Position numbers and translations under genes: made by a program. From Hungatella hathewayi (lineage in GTDB: Bacteria; Bacillota; Clostridia; Lachnospirales; Lachnospiraceae), in NCBI GenBank assembly GCA_025149285.1, contig CP102274.1, positions 2,557,501 to 2,621,500 on the forward strand: DNA of 64,000 bases. The letters are read 5' to 3'. Below are positions 8,663 to 17,657 of this stretch, piece by piece. Under the pieces are notes generated by a model that did not search any database, was not told the DNA's origin, and worked only from the letters and a program-made list of their open reading frames with translations. How positions within the stretch are numbered: position 1 is the first letter of the stretch; each line of letters begins with the position of its first letter.

Positions 8663-9565
8663 ATGAGAAAAATGCTGTTTATCTTTAATCCACGTTCCGG
8701 AAAGGCACAGATCAGAAACCGGTTGATGGATATTCTGGATATCTTCACGAAAGCCGGGTATGAAGTATCGGTTCATGTGACCCAGCGGCCGAAGGATGCC
8801 ATGGAGGTTGCCGCGGCGAGAGGAAAAGACGCGGACATCATCGTCTGCAGCGGCGGTGACGGGACTCTGAACGAGACCATCAGCGGCATGATGACGCTGG
8901 ACCGGATTCCGGATCTGGGATATATTCCCGCCGGTTCCACCAACGATTTTGCCTCCAGCTTAAAAATTCCGAAAAATATGATTGCCGCAGCGCATTTAGC
9001 AGTGGAGGGGGAAGCGTATCCTGTCGATATCGGCAGCTTCTGCGGGGACAGGAATTTCGTTTATATTGCAGCCTTTGGCGCATTTACGGAAGTTTCCTAC
9101 TTAACACCCCAGGATAAGAAGAATGTGCTGGGCCATCAGGCCTACATGCTGGAGAGTGTGAAGAGCCTGACTTCCATCAAATCCTACCGCATGCGTGTGG
9201 AGAGTGAAGAGATTACGCTGGAAGGGGAATTTATCTTTGGAATGGTGACGAATACCATCAGCGTGGGAGGCTTTAAGGGACTTGTCACGCAGAATGTGGC
9301 TTTGAATGACGGCGAGTTCGAGGTGCTCTTAATCAGGACTCCGAGAACGCCGCTGGATTTAAGCAACATTGTCAACTACATGTTCCTGAAGGAAGAGCCT
9401 AACGAATACGTTCATAAGTTCAGGACAAAGGCGCTCACGGTGATTCCGGAAGAACCGGTAGACTGGGTTCTGGATGGGGAATTTGGAGGTACACGCATGG
9501 AGACTCAGATCATAAATCTGCAAAAACAGATCCGGATTATGAGAAATCCTTCCAAAAAACAATAA
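8663..9565 (+). CDS. YegS/BmrU-family lipid (diacylglycerol-type) kinase
   Basis: A DAGK-catalytic-domain protein that phosphorylates a lipid alcohol at the inner membrane face; the exact lipid is unknown. The N-terminal phosphate-binding FNPRSGKAQ is at about residues 6-14, the hallmark GGDGTLNETISG at about 67-78, and the IPAGSTNDFASSL loop at about 94-106. The C-terminal beta-sandwich ends with VDWVLDGEFGG. I chose ATG 8663 (AAGGTGAG 5 bases upstream) over a GTG-type start 36 bases earlier that lies in the tandem repeat. Length 300 aa is typical. Confidence 0.88.
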   Translation: MRKMLFIFNPRSGKAQIRNRLMDILDIFTKAGYEVSVHVTQRPKDAMEVAAARGKDADIIVCSGGDGTLNETISGMMTLDRIPDLGYIPAGSTNDFASSLKIPKNMIAAAHLAVEGEAYPVDIGSFCGDRNFVYIAAFGAFTEVSYLTPQDKKNVLGHQAYMLESVKSLTSIKSYRMRVESEEITLEGEFIFGMVTNTISVGGFKGLVTQNVALNDGEFEVLLIRTPRTPLDLSNIVNYMFLKEEPNEYVHKFRTKALTVIPEEPVDWVLDGEFGGTRMETQIINLQKQIRIMRNPSKKQ

Positions 9566-9590
9566 ATCTGCAATTTAACGCAGAAATATG

Positions 9591-9619
9591 TTGAAATATG
9601 TAATCCGGTAGTATATAAT
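9591..9619 (+). promoter_or_regulatory. Sigma-A promoter for rpoD
   Basis: TTGAAA (9591-9596), 17 bp, TATAAT (9614-9619). No dnaG precedes rpoD, so this promoter probably drives the gene alone. Confidence 0.75.
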
Positions 9620-9671
9620 GAAAAGTTGTGTGGGCTTTTATGTATACTTCTTAGCGAAAGGACGTTATTAA

Positions 9672-10817
9672 GTGGAAAAAGATAATTTTTTAGAGAAGCT
9701 GGGGAAGCTCGTGGAACTGGGAAAAACAAAGCATAATGCTTTGGACGTAACGGAGATTAACAACTTCTTTATGGGGGACTCACTGACCCCGGAGCAGATG
9801 GATCAGATCTATTCGTACCTGGAGAATCGCGGCGTTGACGTGATCCCGGTAATTGATGACTCGATACTGGCTGATGATGTGCTCCTGTCAGATGATGCTC
9901 TGCTGCTCGACGATGATCTGGATGACAGCTTTATAAAAGGGGCAGACGAGGAGGATATTGACCTCGATGCCATTGACTTGCTGGAGGGAATAGGTACAGA
10001 AGATCCTGTCCGCATGTATTTAAAAGAGATCGGTACCGTTCCGCTTCTGAGTGCGGACGAGGAACTGCGTCTTGCAAAGAGAAAGGCCGATGGGGATGAA
10101 GATGCGAAGGAACGCTTGATAGAAGCGAACTTAAGACTGGTTGTCAGCATCGCCAAACGGTATACCGGCCGCGGTATGAGCTTTTTAGACCTTGTTCAGG
10201 AAGGGAATTTAGGTCTTATTAAGGGCGTTGAGAAGTTCGATTATACAAAAGGTTATAAGTTAAGTACATATGCTACGTGGTGGATCCGTCAGTCCGTAAC
10301 AAGGGCGCTTGCCGATCAGGCGAGGACAATCCGTGTTCCGGTGCATATGGTCGAAACCATCAATAAAATGTCAAAAATGCAGAGAAAGCTGACGCTGGAA
10401 CTGGGCTATGAGCCATCCGTTACCGAGCTCGCAGACGCACTCGATATGTCTGAGGACAAGGTTATGGAGATCATGCAGATTGCCAGAGAACCAGCCTCTC
10501 TGGAGACTCCGATCGGTGAAGAAGATGATTCCAACTTAGGCGATTTTGTCGCTGACAACAATGTGGTGACTCCTGAGGGAAATGTGGAGTCTGTGATGCT
10601 CCGGGAGCATATCGACGCATTGCTCGGTGATTTAAAGGAGAGAGAGCGCCAGGTTATCGTACTGCGCTTCGGCCTGGAGGATGGACATCCGCGTACACTG
10701 GAAGAGGTAGGCAAAGAATTTAATGTAACACGTGAACGTATCCGGCAGATTGAGGCGAAGGCACTTAGAAAGCTCAGAAATCCGGTGCGCAGCAAACGAA
10801 TCAGAGACTTCCTGTAG
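9672..10817 (+). CDS. rpoD: Primary RNA polymerase sigma factor (SigA/RpoD)
   Basis: Housekeeping sigma-70 factor. A short acidic region (residues about 50-105, many Asp/Glu) stands where region 1.1 would be. Regions 1.2-2.4 follow, with [40 protein letters not shown] and [16 protein letters not shown]. Region 3 has [11 protein letters not shown], and region 4.2 the helix-turn-helix [20 protein letters not shown]. The start is GTG, with AAAGGA about 10 bases upstream. It stands alone rather than behind dnaG, the usual order in Firmicutes. A clear terminator follows. Confidence 0.97.
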   Translation: MEKDNFLEKLGKLVELGKTKHNALDVTEINNFFMGDSLTPEQMDQIYSYLENRGVDVIPVIDDSILADDVLLSDDALLLDDDLDDSFIKGADEEDIDLDAIDLLEGIGTEDPVRMYLKEIGTVPLLSADEELRLAKRKADGDEDAKERLIEANLRLVVSIAKRYTGRGMSFLDLVQEGNLGLIKGVEKFDYTKGYKLSTYATWWIRQSVTRALADQARTIRVPVHMVETINKMSKMQRKLTLELGYEPSVTELADALDMSEDKVMEIMQIAREPASLETPIGEEDDSNLGDFVADNNVVTPEGNVESVMLREHIDALLGDLKERERQVIVLRFGLEDGHPRTLEEVGKEFNVTRERIRQIEAKALRKLRNPVRSKRIRDFL

Positions 10818-10829
10818 GAAGCAGAAAGG

Positions 10830-10861
10830 AGGCGTGGCATGAGAGTGCACACGCCTTTTTT
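10830..10861 (+). terminator. Rho-independent terminator of rpoD
   Basis: AGGCGTG (10830-10836) pairs with CACGCCT (10850-10856) and a run of T follows. Confidence 0.85.
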
Positions 10862-10984
10862 GGGTCCCATGGAAAACGCTTCCATGAACATGCAGGGCGT
10901 TATTCCATACGAAACTTATAGACGGCGGCGGGTTCCATAAGGAGCACCATTCTTCGCCTGTGAATCAGAGGAGGATATAAGAGG

Positions 10985-11602
10985 ATGAACCACAGAAATT
11001 ATCAGAAAGAGCTGGACACCATACTGGAAGACTTTGAGAAACAGGGGAAGGTGCCGAGACTGCTGCTTCACAGCTGCTGTGCTCCCTGCAGCAGCTACGT
11101 TCTGGAATACTTATCGAAATACTTTGAGATTACGCTGTACTATTATAACCCGAATATCTACCCGATTCAGGAGTATATGAAGCGGGTAAAGGAGCAGGAG
11201 AAGCTGATCTCCGAGATGAAGTTTGTGCATCCTGTGCTCTTCCGGACAGGACCCTATGAGCCGGATGAATTTTTCCGGATTGCTAAAGGGCTCGAGAAGG
11301 TTCCGGAAGGCGGAGAACGCTGTTTTAAATGTTTCGATTTGCGGCTCCGGGAGGCTGCAAAGGTCGCATCGGCCGGCCGTTATGATTATTTTACGACAAC
11401 GCTTACCATCAGCCCGTTAAAAAACGCGGACAAGCTAAATGAGATCGGAGAGAAGCTGGCGAAGGAGTACCGCGTGGCGTTCCTTCCCTCCGATTTTAAG
11501 AAAAAAGACGGATATAAGCGGTCTGTGCAGCTGTCGGAAGAATACGGTCTGTACCGCCAGGATTACTGCGGATGCATATATTCCAGGGAGGCGGGGAAAT
11601 AG
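10985..11602 (+). CDS. queH: Epoxyqueuosine reductase QueH (DUF208)
   Basis: Last step of queuosine synthesis: reduces epoxyqueuosine to queuosine in tRNA, a non-homologous replacement for QueG. The invariant Cys pair near the N-terminus is in LLLHSCCAPCSSYVLEYL (about residues 25-42); further conserved cysteines are ERCFKCFDLR (about 109-118) and YCGCIYS near the C-terminus, which bind iron-sulfur and a second metal. The product is 205 aa, a normal length. AGAGGAGGATATAAGAGG lies before the ATG. No other queuosine gene is nearby; it stands between rpoD and the HPr gene with its own upstream gap (10,862-10,984) in which I see no strong promoter. Confidence 0.9.
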   Translation: MNHRNYQKELDTILEDFEKQGKVPRLLLHSCCAPCSSYVLEYLSKYFEITLYYYNPNIYPIQEYMKRVKEQEKLISEMKFVHPVLFRTGPYEPDEFFRIAKGLEKVPEGGERCFKCFDLRLREAAKVASAGRYDYFTTTLTISPLKNADKLNEIGEKLAKEYRVAFLPSDFKKKDGYKRSVQLSEEYGLYRQDYCGCIYSREAGK

Positions 11603-11613
11603 GCTGAAACAAC

Positions 11614-11642
11614 TTGACACCAAATGGGAATTGTAATAAAAT
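11614..11642 (+). promoter_or_regulatory. Sigma-A promoter for HPr gene
   Basis: A perfect TTGACA (11614-11619), 17 bp, TAAAAT (11637-11642). AAAGGAG lies just before the ATG at 11688. Confidence 0.8.
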
Positions 11643-11687
11643 TGACACTAAGGAGTATATAGATTAGAGGATAAAGGAGATAATATT

Positions 11688-11954
11688 ATGTTAACAAAAA
11701 CACTTACTGTTGTAAATCCATCCGGACTTCATTTAAGACCAGCGGGAGTTCTTTCCCAGACAGCCATGAAGTTTAAATGCGACATCATCATCGAGTGCGG
11801 CGAGAAGAGAATCGTTGCAAAGAGCGTATTAAACGTTATGGCAGCAGGCATCAAGTGCGGTACAGAGATCAACTTAATCTGTGACGGCGAGGATGAAGAA
11901 GAAGCTATGAAGAGCATGAGCGAAGCGATCGAAAGCGGACTCGGCGAGATGTAA
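11688..11954 (+). CDS. HPr-family phosphocarrier protein
   Basis: Small phosphocarrier of the sugar phosphotransferase system; takes phosphate from Enzyme I on histidine and passes it to EIIA. The active-site loop NPSGLHLRPAG (residues 10-20) has the histidine in place. The regulatory serine region reads KSVLNVMAAG where classical HPr has KSIMGVMSLG: the serine is kept but the following residues differ, so phosphorylation by HPr kinase and CcpA binding may be altered. It could be either the main HPr or a Crh-like paralog; Enzyme I is not in the window. Monocistronic, between a strong promoter and a strong terminator. Confidence 0.88.
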   Translation: MLTKTLTVVNPSGLHLRPAGVLSQTAMKFKCDIIIECGEKRIVAKSVLNVMAAGIKCGTEINLICDGEDEEEAMKSMSEAIESGLGEM

Positions 11955-11989
11955 TGGACAAGTTTTAAAAAGCGAATGACAGGTAGAAG

Positions 11990-12029
11990 CTTGGCGGAGA
12001 GGAAATGATTCTTTTCCGCCAATTTTTTT
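11990..12029 (+). terminator. Rho-independent terminator of HPr gene
   Basis: TTGGCGGA (11991-11998) pairs with TCCGCCAA (12015-12022), followed by seven T. Confidence 0.85.
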
Positions 12030-12103
12030 GCCGAAATACAGCGGTGTATCTGGCGTACAGCCTGCCGCCGATGAGAATGTTCATATACTGACGGGAGAAA
12101 ATT

Positions 12104-12643
12104 ATGGGTACAGGAATTATGATATGCGGCTTAAATGGTACTGGAAAAAGTACATTAGGAAAAGCCCTTGCTGAGAAGCTGCATTTTTATTTCATAGATA
12201 ATGAAAATCTCTATTTTTCCGGGACAGAGCTTTCCTGCGTCTATGCCGCTCCGCGTACCCGCGAAGAAGCTGAAACTCTTCTTTTCCGCGAGATGAATGC
12301 ACATGAGAATTTTGTGTTTGCTTCTGTGAAAGGAGATTATGGGGAAGCTGTCTGTCCCTTTTTTCAGTATGCGGTATTGATTTCTGTTCCAAAGGATATT
12401 CGGCTGCAGCGGGTTAAAAATCGTTCTTTTCAGAAATTCGGCAGCAGAATGCTGCCAGGCGGAGATTTATATGGGCAGGAGGAACGGTTTTTTGATTTTG
12501 TTAAATCCAGATCAGAGGATACGGTTGAAAAATGGGTGCAGGGCTTAAGCTGTCCTGTCATAAGAATTGACGGGACAAAGCCTGTGGAAGAAAACATAAA
12601 TCTTATCTTGAAGCAAATAAATTTTCATACTCTGAGTGTGTAG
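12104..12643 (+). CDS. P-loop NTPase, small-molecule-kinase-like, unknown substrate
   Basis: A 179-aa protein with a perfect Walker A loop, CGLNGTGKSTLGKALAEKL, at residues 8-26, followed by a FIDNENLYF segment in the place where shikimate/adenylate-kinase folds carry the substrate-binding Asp. A basic lid-like region, RLQRVKNRSFQKFG, is at about residues 100-113. This resembles the NMP-kinase/AAA_33 group often annotated only as AAA family ATPase. The function cannot be named. The ATG follows GACGGGAG. It stands alone between the HPr terminator and the long gltB leader and is more AT-rich than its neighbours. Confidence 0.65.
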   Translation: MGTGIMICGLNGTGKSTLGKALAEKLHFYFIDNENLYFSGTELSCVYAAPRTREEAETLLFREMNAHENFVFASVKGDYGEAVCPFFQYAVLISVPKDIRLQRVKNRSFQKFGSRMLPGGDLYGQEERFFDFVKSRSEDTVEKWVQGLSCPVIRIDGTKPVEENINLILKQINFHTLSV

Positions 12644-13086
12644 TTAAGAAGATCATTGAGAAATACTGGAAAAAGGTTAATCGCAGGTAAAAAATCCGCC
12701 TAAATTGTTGAAAATTATTAGATTAATACAAAAAATAGATGAATAAAAGGGATATAACCCTGAAATGTCAAATAATCTGACATCTTATGCAAAAAAAGGG
12801 GTTTACAAATGGAACCGGATGTAGTATTATCTAAAAAAGTTAAAGCAAAGGCAGAGAGCGGCAGAAGCCGAAGATGTCATAATAAGAAAATATGGAACAC
12901 AGGCCCGACGACGAGCATAGTAAGCCGCGGGTCTGTGTTTTTTTTGATATTACAGGAAATTACTCCTGTGGTATCAAAAAGCCATCCGAGCAGGACCGCC
13001 CTGCGGCGGGCCGCCTTGTGCTTCGACAAAAAATCTGCCGCTGCTTGGTACCCCTGTTAAAAAGTACAGCCAGAAAGGATGAAATT
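12644..13086 (+). promoter_or_regulatory. gltB leader: promoter, inverted repeat, attenuator-type terminator and second hairpin
   Basis: No gene is supported here. ATGTCA (12765-12770) and TGACAT (12778-12783) form an inverted repeat upstream of a promoter TTTACA (12802-12807), 17 bp, TATTAT (12825-12830). About 65 bases into the transcript is a strong terminator: AACACAGGCCCG (12896-12907) pairs with CGGGTCTGTGTT (12928-12939), then six more T. Immediately after, GATATTACAGGA (12946-12957) pairs with TCCTGTGGTATC (12964-12975), and the flanking T and A runs could extend that stem to cover the terminator's T run. The arrangement suggests premature termination controlling gltBD. A smaller hairpin CGGC-AGAA-GCCG precedes it. 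Confidence 0.65.
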
Positions 13087-16000
13087 ATGGTTAAGAATTC
13101 AAAATCTCCCACAGAAAAAAAAGTGCCGGATTTATACGATTCCCGCTTTGAGCATGACAACTGCGGAATCGGTGCGGTTGCCAACATGAAAGGCATAAAG
13201 AGTCACAAAACGGTGGAGCAGGCCCTTCATATCGTCGAGAATTTAGAGCACCGTGCAGGGAAGGATGCGGAGGGAAAGACGGGCGACGGAGTCGGCATCA
13301 TGCTTCAGATTTCGCACAAATTTTTTAAGAAGGTCACGAAATCTCTCGGCATCGAAATCGGAGGCGAGAGAGAGTACGGAGTCGGCATGTTTTTCTTTCC
13401 CCAGGATGAGCTTGCCAGAAACCAGGCAAAGAAGATGTTTGAGATTATTGTAAGCAAGGAAGGTCTGGAGTTTTCAGGCTGGAGAGATGTGGAGACGCAT
13501 CCGGAGCTGATCGGCAAAAGAGCGGTGGACTGCATGCCGTATATTGCCCAGGGCTTTGTAAAGAAACCGGCCGATACGGAGAAAGGACTGGACTTTGACC
13601 GGAAGCTTTACGTATCACGGCGTGTATTTGAACAGAGCAACGACAATACATACGTGGTATCGCTGAGCAGCCGTACGATTGTATATAAGGGAATGTTTCT
13701 GGTAAAGGAGCTGCGCAGGTTTTTCCCTGATTTACAGGATAAGGATTATGAGTCAGCCATTGCCGTGGTTCACTCCCGGTTCAGCACCAACACGAATCCA
13801 AGCTGGATGAGGGCGCATCCCAACCGCCTCATCGTCCACAACGGTGAAATCAACACCATCCGCGGCAATGTGGATAAGATGATGGCGCGGGAAGAAACCA
13901 TGGAATCGAAGTACTTTAAGTACGATATGCACAAGGTGCTCCCGATCATCAATCAGGAGGGCTCCGATTCCGCCATGCTGGATAACGCCCTGGAATTCAT
14001 GGTGATGAGCGGCATGGAGCTGCCCCTGGCCGTTATGGTGACGATCCCGGCCCCCTGGGCCCACGATAAATCCATGCCTCAGGAGATCAAGGATTTTTAC
14101 AGCTACTACGCAACCATGATGGAACCGTGGGACGGACCGGCCTCCATCGTATTTTCCGACGGTGATCTCGTCGGTGCGGTTCTGGACAGAAACGGGCTTC
14201 GGCCGTCCAGATACTACATTACAGATGATGATCAGATGATCCTGGCCTCAGAGGTGGGTGCCATCGACATTGAACAGAACCATGTGGTCAGAAAGGAGCG
14301 CCTCCGTCCCGGGAAAATGCTTCTGATCGACACCGTTAAGGGCTGTCTGGTGTCCGACAGCGAGCTGAAGGAGACGTATGCGTCGAGGCAGCCTTACGGC
14401 GAATGGCTGGATTCCAATTTAATCGAGCTGAAGGATCTGCCGATCCCCAACAAGGGGGTTCCGGATATGAGTGCGGAACGGCGCTCCAGACTTCAGAAAG
14501 CCTATGGCTATACCTACGAGGAATACAAGACCATGATTCTTCCCATGGCCTTAAACGGAGCAGAGGCGGTATCTGCCATGGGAGCCGACAGTCCGCTGGC
14601 AGTGCTGAGCAGAAAGCATCAGCCGCTGTTTAACTACTTTAAGCAGATGTTTGCGCAGGTGACGAATCCGCCGATTGACTCTATCCGGGAAGAGATTGTG
14701 ACGTCGACTGCGGTATACGTTGGCGAAGAGGGGAATATTCTGGAGGAAACGGCGGAAAACTGTAAGATTCTGAAGGTCAGCAACCCGATTTTGACATGCA
14801 CGGACTTAATGAAGATCAAATACATGAAGCGGCCGGGTTTCCAGACGGAAGTCATTCCGATCACCTATTATAAGAACACATCCCTGGAAAAAGCGATTGA
14901 CAGACTGTTCCTGGAGGTCGACCGGGCACACCGGGATGGGGCGAATATTATCATTCTCTCCGATCGGGATATCGATGAGAATCACGTGCCGATTCCGTCG
15001 CTTCTGGCGGTATCCGCCCTGCAGCAGCATCTGGTGAAGACGAAGAAACGTACCTCTGTGGCGCTGATTCTGGAGAGCGGAGAGCCCAGAGAGGTACACC
15101 ATTTCGCCGCCCTTTTAGGATACGGGGCCTGCGCAGTCAATCCGTATCTGGCGCAGGAATCGATCCGGGCTCTGATTGAAAGCGGAATGCTGGAAAAGGA
15201 CTATTACGCCGCGGTGGAAGATTATAATAACGCAGTACTCCATGGAATTGTTAAGATTGCGTCGAAAATGGGCATTTCCACGATCCAGTCGTATCAGGGG
15301 GCGCAGATCTTTGAGGCCATCGGCATTTCAAAGAGTGTGGTGGAAAAGTATTTTACTGATACAGTGAGCCGCGTTGGCGGCATTACGCTGGACGATATCG
15401 CCAATGATGTGGATACACTCCATTCCATGGCTTTTGATCCTCTGGGGCTTGATGTGGATCTGACGCTGGAGAGCGTCGGAAGCCATAAGGCGAGGGCAGG
15501 TCAGGAGGAACATCTCTACAATCCGCTTACCATTCATTTGCTTCAGGAGGCGGCCAGAACGGGAAGCTACGAGACGTTTAAGCAGTACACGCACGCACTG
15601 AATGAAGAAGGCCAGACGGTGAATCTAAGGAGCCTGATCGACTTCGATTATACGAAGCAGAAGGCCGTTCCCATCGATGAGGTGGAAAGCGTGGAATCCA
15701 TTGTGAAGCGGTTTAAAACCGGCGCTATGTCCTACGGCTCCATCTCCGGAGAAGCCCATGAGACCCTGGCCATCGCCATGAACAGGATTCATGGGAAATC
15801 CAACAGCGGCGAAGGCGGAGAGAGCCTGGAGCGTCTGACGGTGGGCGCCGACGGGCTGAACCGGTGTTCCGCAATCAAACAGGTGGCTTCCGGACGGTTC
15901 GGTGTGACCTCGCGCTATTTAGTCAGCGCAAAAGAGATCCAGATCAAGATGGCCCAGGGGGCGAAGCCCGGCGAGGGCGGCCAGCTTCCGGGCGGCAAGG

Positions 16001-17646
16001 TGTATCCGTGGGTGGCAAAGACGAGACATTCCACAACGGGAGTGGGACTGATCTCTCCGCCGCCGCACCATGATATCTACTCCATCGAGGATCTGGCGCA
16101 GCTGATCTACGATTTAAAGAATTCCAACACTGAGGCCAGAATCTCGGTGAAGCTGGTATCGGAAGCGGGGGTTGGAACTGTAGCGGCGGGTGTCGCCAAA
16201 GCGGGGGCACAGGTGATCCTGATTTCCTCTTTTGACGGAGGCACGGGAGCAGCTCCGAGAAACTCCATTTACAATGCAGGACTTCCATGGGAGCTGGGAG
16301 TGGCGGAAGCGCATCAGACTCTGATCATGAATGGTCTGCGCGATAAAGTGATTCTGGAGACCGACGGCAAGCTGATGACAGGCCGCGATGTGGCGATTGC
16401 CTGCATGCTGGGCGCCGAGGAGTTTGGGTTTGCGACAGCACCGCTCGTAACCATGGGCTGCGTGATGATGCGCGTCTGCAACCTGGACACGTGTCCGGTG
16501 GGCATTGCAACGCAGAATCCGGAGCTTCGGAAGCGTTTTAAGGGAAAACCGGAATACGTGGTCAATTTCATGTATTTCATTGCCCAGGAACTGCGGGAGT
16601 ATATGGCTAAGCTGGGAATCCGTACGGTGGATGAACTGGTGGGACGCACCGATCTGCTGAAGAAGAAGGAGCATATTTCCTCCAAACGGGCGGATAAGGT
16701 AGATCTGTCCGCTATACTGGGAAACCCGTACGCGGGCCAAAAACTGGCCGGTTACAACCACAAATCAGTCTACAGCTTTGAACTGGAGAAGACGATTGAT
16801 GAAAAAATCCTTTTGAAGAAGCTGAGACCGGCACTGATCAACGGGCAGAAGAAGAGCATTCAGATCGACGTTTCCAACACGGACCGTGCATTGGGAACCA
16901 TGTTCGGATCTGAGATCACGAGGCTGTATCCCGAAGGATTTCCGGAAGATACGTATACCGTGAACTGTACGGGAAGCGGCGGCCAGAGCTTTGGTGCGTT
17001 TATTCCGAAGGGGCTGACACTGGAGCTGGTGGGAGACAGCAATGATTACTTCGGCAAGGGCTTATCCGGAGGAAAGCTGATCGTCTATCCGCCTAAGGGT
17101 GTGACCTTTCGGGCGGAGGAAAACATCATTATCGGCAACGTGGCTCTATACGGGGCAACCAGCGGAAAGGCGTTTATCTGCGGAGTGGCAGGCGAGCGGT
17201 TCTGTGTACGCAATTCCGGCGCCACCGCGGTGGTGGAAGGCGTGGGAGACCATGGATGCGAGTATATGACAGGCGGCCGTGTCGTTGTGCTGGGATCGAC
17301 AGGCAAGAATTTTGCGGCCGGTATGAGCGGCGGAATTGCCTATGTTCTGGATGAAAAAAGGGATCTGTATAAGCGGCTGAACAAGGAGATGGTTTCCTTT
17401 GAGGAGGTTACCAATAAGTACGATGTTCTGGAGCTGAAGGAAATGATAAAAGAGCATGTGGCTTACACCAATTCTGCAAGAGGAAAAGAGATTCTCGACA
17501 GCTTTGGAGAGTATCTTCCGAAATTTAAAAAGATTATGCCTCACGATTACCGCCGGATGATGAATACCATCGTCCAGATGGAGGAGAAGGGCTTAAGCAG
17601 TGAGCAGGCGCAGATCGAGGCATTTTATGCAAATACGAAGAAGTGA
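13087..17646 (+). CDS. gltB: Glutamate synthase (NADPH) large subunit
   Basis: Converts glutamine and 2-oxoglutarate to two glutamates. The glutaminase domain starts with the nucleophile in DNCGIGAVANMKG (Cys at about residue 22; the leader before it would be removed). The central linker, FMN-binding synthase domain (GAKPGEGGQLPGGKV, STTGVGLISPPPHHD) and 3Fe-4S cysteines (GCVMMRVCNLDTCPVG, C-x5-C-x4-C) are intact. The glycine-rich C-terminal beta-helix follows. Length 1519 aa is as expected. I chose ATG 13087 (AGAAAGGATG upstream); the longer frame from 12892 would read through the leader terminator. gltD follows in the same operon. Confidence 0.97.
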   Translation: MVKNSKSPTEKKVPDLYDSRFEHDNCGIGAVANMKGIKSHKTVEQALHIVENLEHRAGKDAEGKTGDGVGIMLQISHKFFKKVTKSLGIEIGGEREYGVGMFFFPQDELARNQAKKMFEIIVSKEGLEFSGWRDVETHPELIGKRAVDCMPYIAQGFVKKPADTEKGLDFDRKLYVSRRVFEQSNDNTYVVSLSSRTIVYKGMFLVKELRRFFPDLQDKDYESAIAVVHSRFSTNTNPSWMRAHPNRLIVHNGEINTIRGNVDKMMAREETMESKYFKYDMHKVLPIINQEGSDSAMLDNALEFMVMSGMELPLAVMVTIPAPWAHDKSMPQEIKDFYSYYATMMEPWDGPASIVFSDGDLVGAVLDRNGLRPSRYYITDDDQMILASEVGAIDIEQNHVVRKERLRPGKMLLIDTVKGCLVSDSELKETYASRQPYGEWLDSNLIELKDLPIPNKGVPDMSAERRSRLQKAYGYTYEEYKTMILPMALNGAEAVSAMGADSPLAVLSRKHQPLFNYFKQMFAQVTNPPIDSIREEIVTSTAVYVGEEGNILEETAENCKILKVSNPILTCTDLMKIKYMKRPGFQTEVIPITYYKNTSLEKAIDRLFLEVDRAHRDGANIIILSDRDIDENHVPIPSLLAVSALQQHLVKTKKRTSVALILESGEPREVHHFAALLGYGACAVNPYLAQESIRALIESGMLEKDYYAAVEDYNNAVLHGIVKIASKMGISTIQSYQGAQIFEAIGISKSVVEKYFTDTVSRVGGITLDDIANDVDTLHSMAFDPLGLDVDLTLESVGSHKARAGQEEHLYNPLTIHLLQEAARTGSYETFKQYTHALNEEGQTVNLRSLIDFDYTKQKAVPIDEVESVESIVKRFKTGAMSYGSISGEAHETLAIAMNRIHGKSNSGEGGESLERLTVGADGLNRCSAIKQVASGRFGVTSRYLVSAKEIQIKMAQGAKPGEGGQLPGGKVYPWVAKTRHSTTGVGLISPPPHHDIYSIEDLAQLIYDLKNSNTEARISVKLVSEAGVGTVAAGVAKAGAQVILISSFDGGTGAAPRNSIYNAGLPWELGVAEAHQTLIMNGLRDKVILETDGKLMTGRDVAIACMLGAEEFGFATAPLVTMGCVMMRVCNLDTCPVGIATQNPELRKRFKGKPEYVVNFMYFIAQELREYMAKLGIRTVDELVGRTDLLKKKEHISSKRADKVDLSAILGNPYAGQKLAGYNHKSVYSFELEKTIDEKILLKKLRPALINGQKKSIQIDVSNTDRALGTMFGSEITRLYPEGFPEDTYTVNCTGSGGQSFGAFIPKGLTLELVGDSNDYFGKGLSGGKLIVYPPKGVTFRAEENIIIGNVALYGATSGKAFICGVAGERFCVRNSGATAVVEGVGDHGCEYMTGGRVVVLGSTGKNFAAGMSGGIAYVLDEKRDLYKRLNKEMVSFEEVTNKYDVLELKEMIKEHVAYTNSARGKEILDSFGEYLPKFKKIMPHDYRRMMNTIVQMEEKGLSSEQAQIEAFYANTKK

Positions 17647-17657
17647 GGAGGAAAAAC

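Noticed and set aside
12841..12945. ANTAR-type antitermination element in the gltB leader
   Set aside because: I looked for two hairpins with six-base loops of the A-x-x-G type; only a tetraloop hairpin (CGGC-AGAA-GCCG) is clear, so the class cannot be claimed.
12892..13086. 5' extension of gltB to an ATG at 12892
   Set aside because: It would translate through a strong terminator hairpin, lacks a ribosome site, and the encoded residues do not look like GltB; ATG 13087 has a good site.
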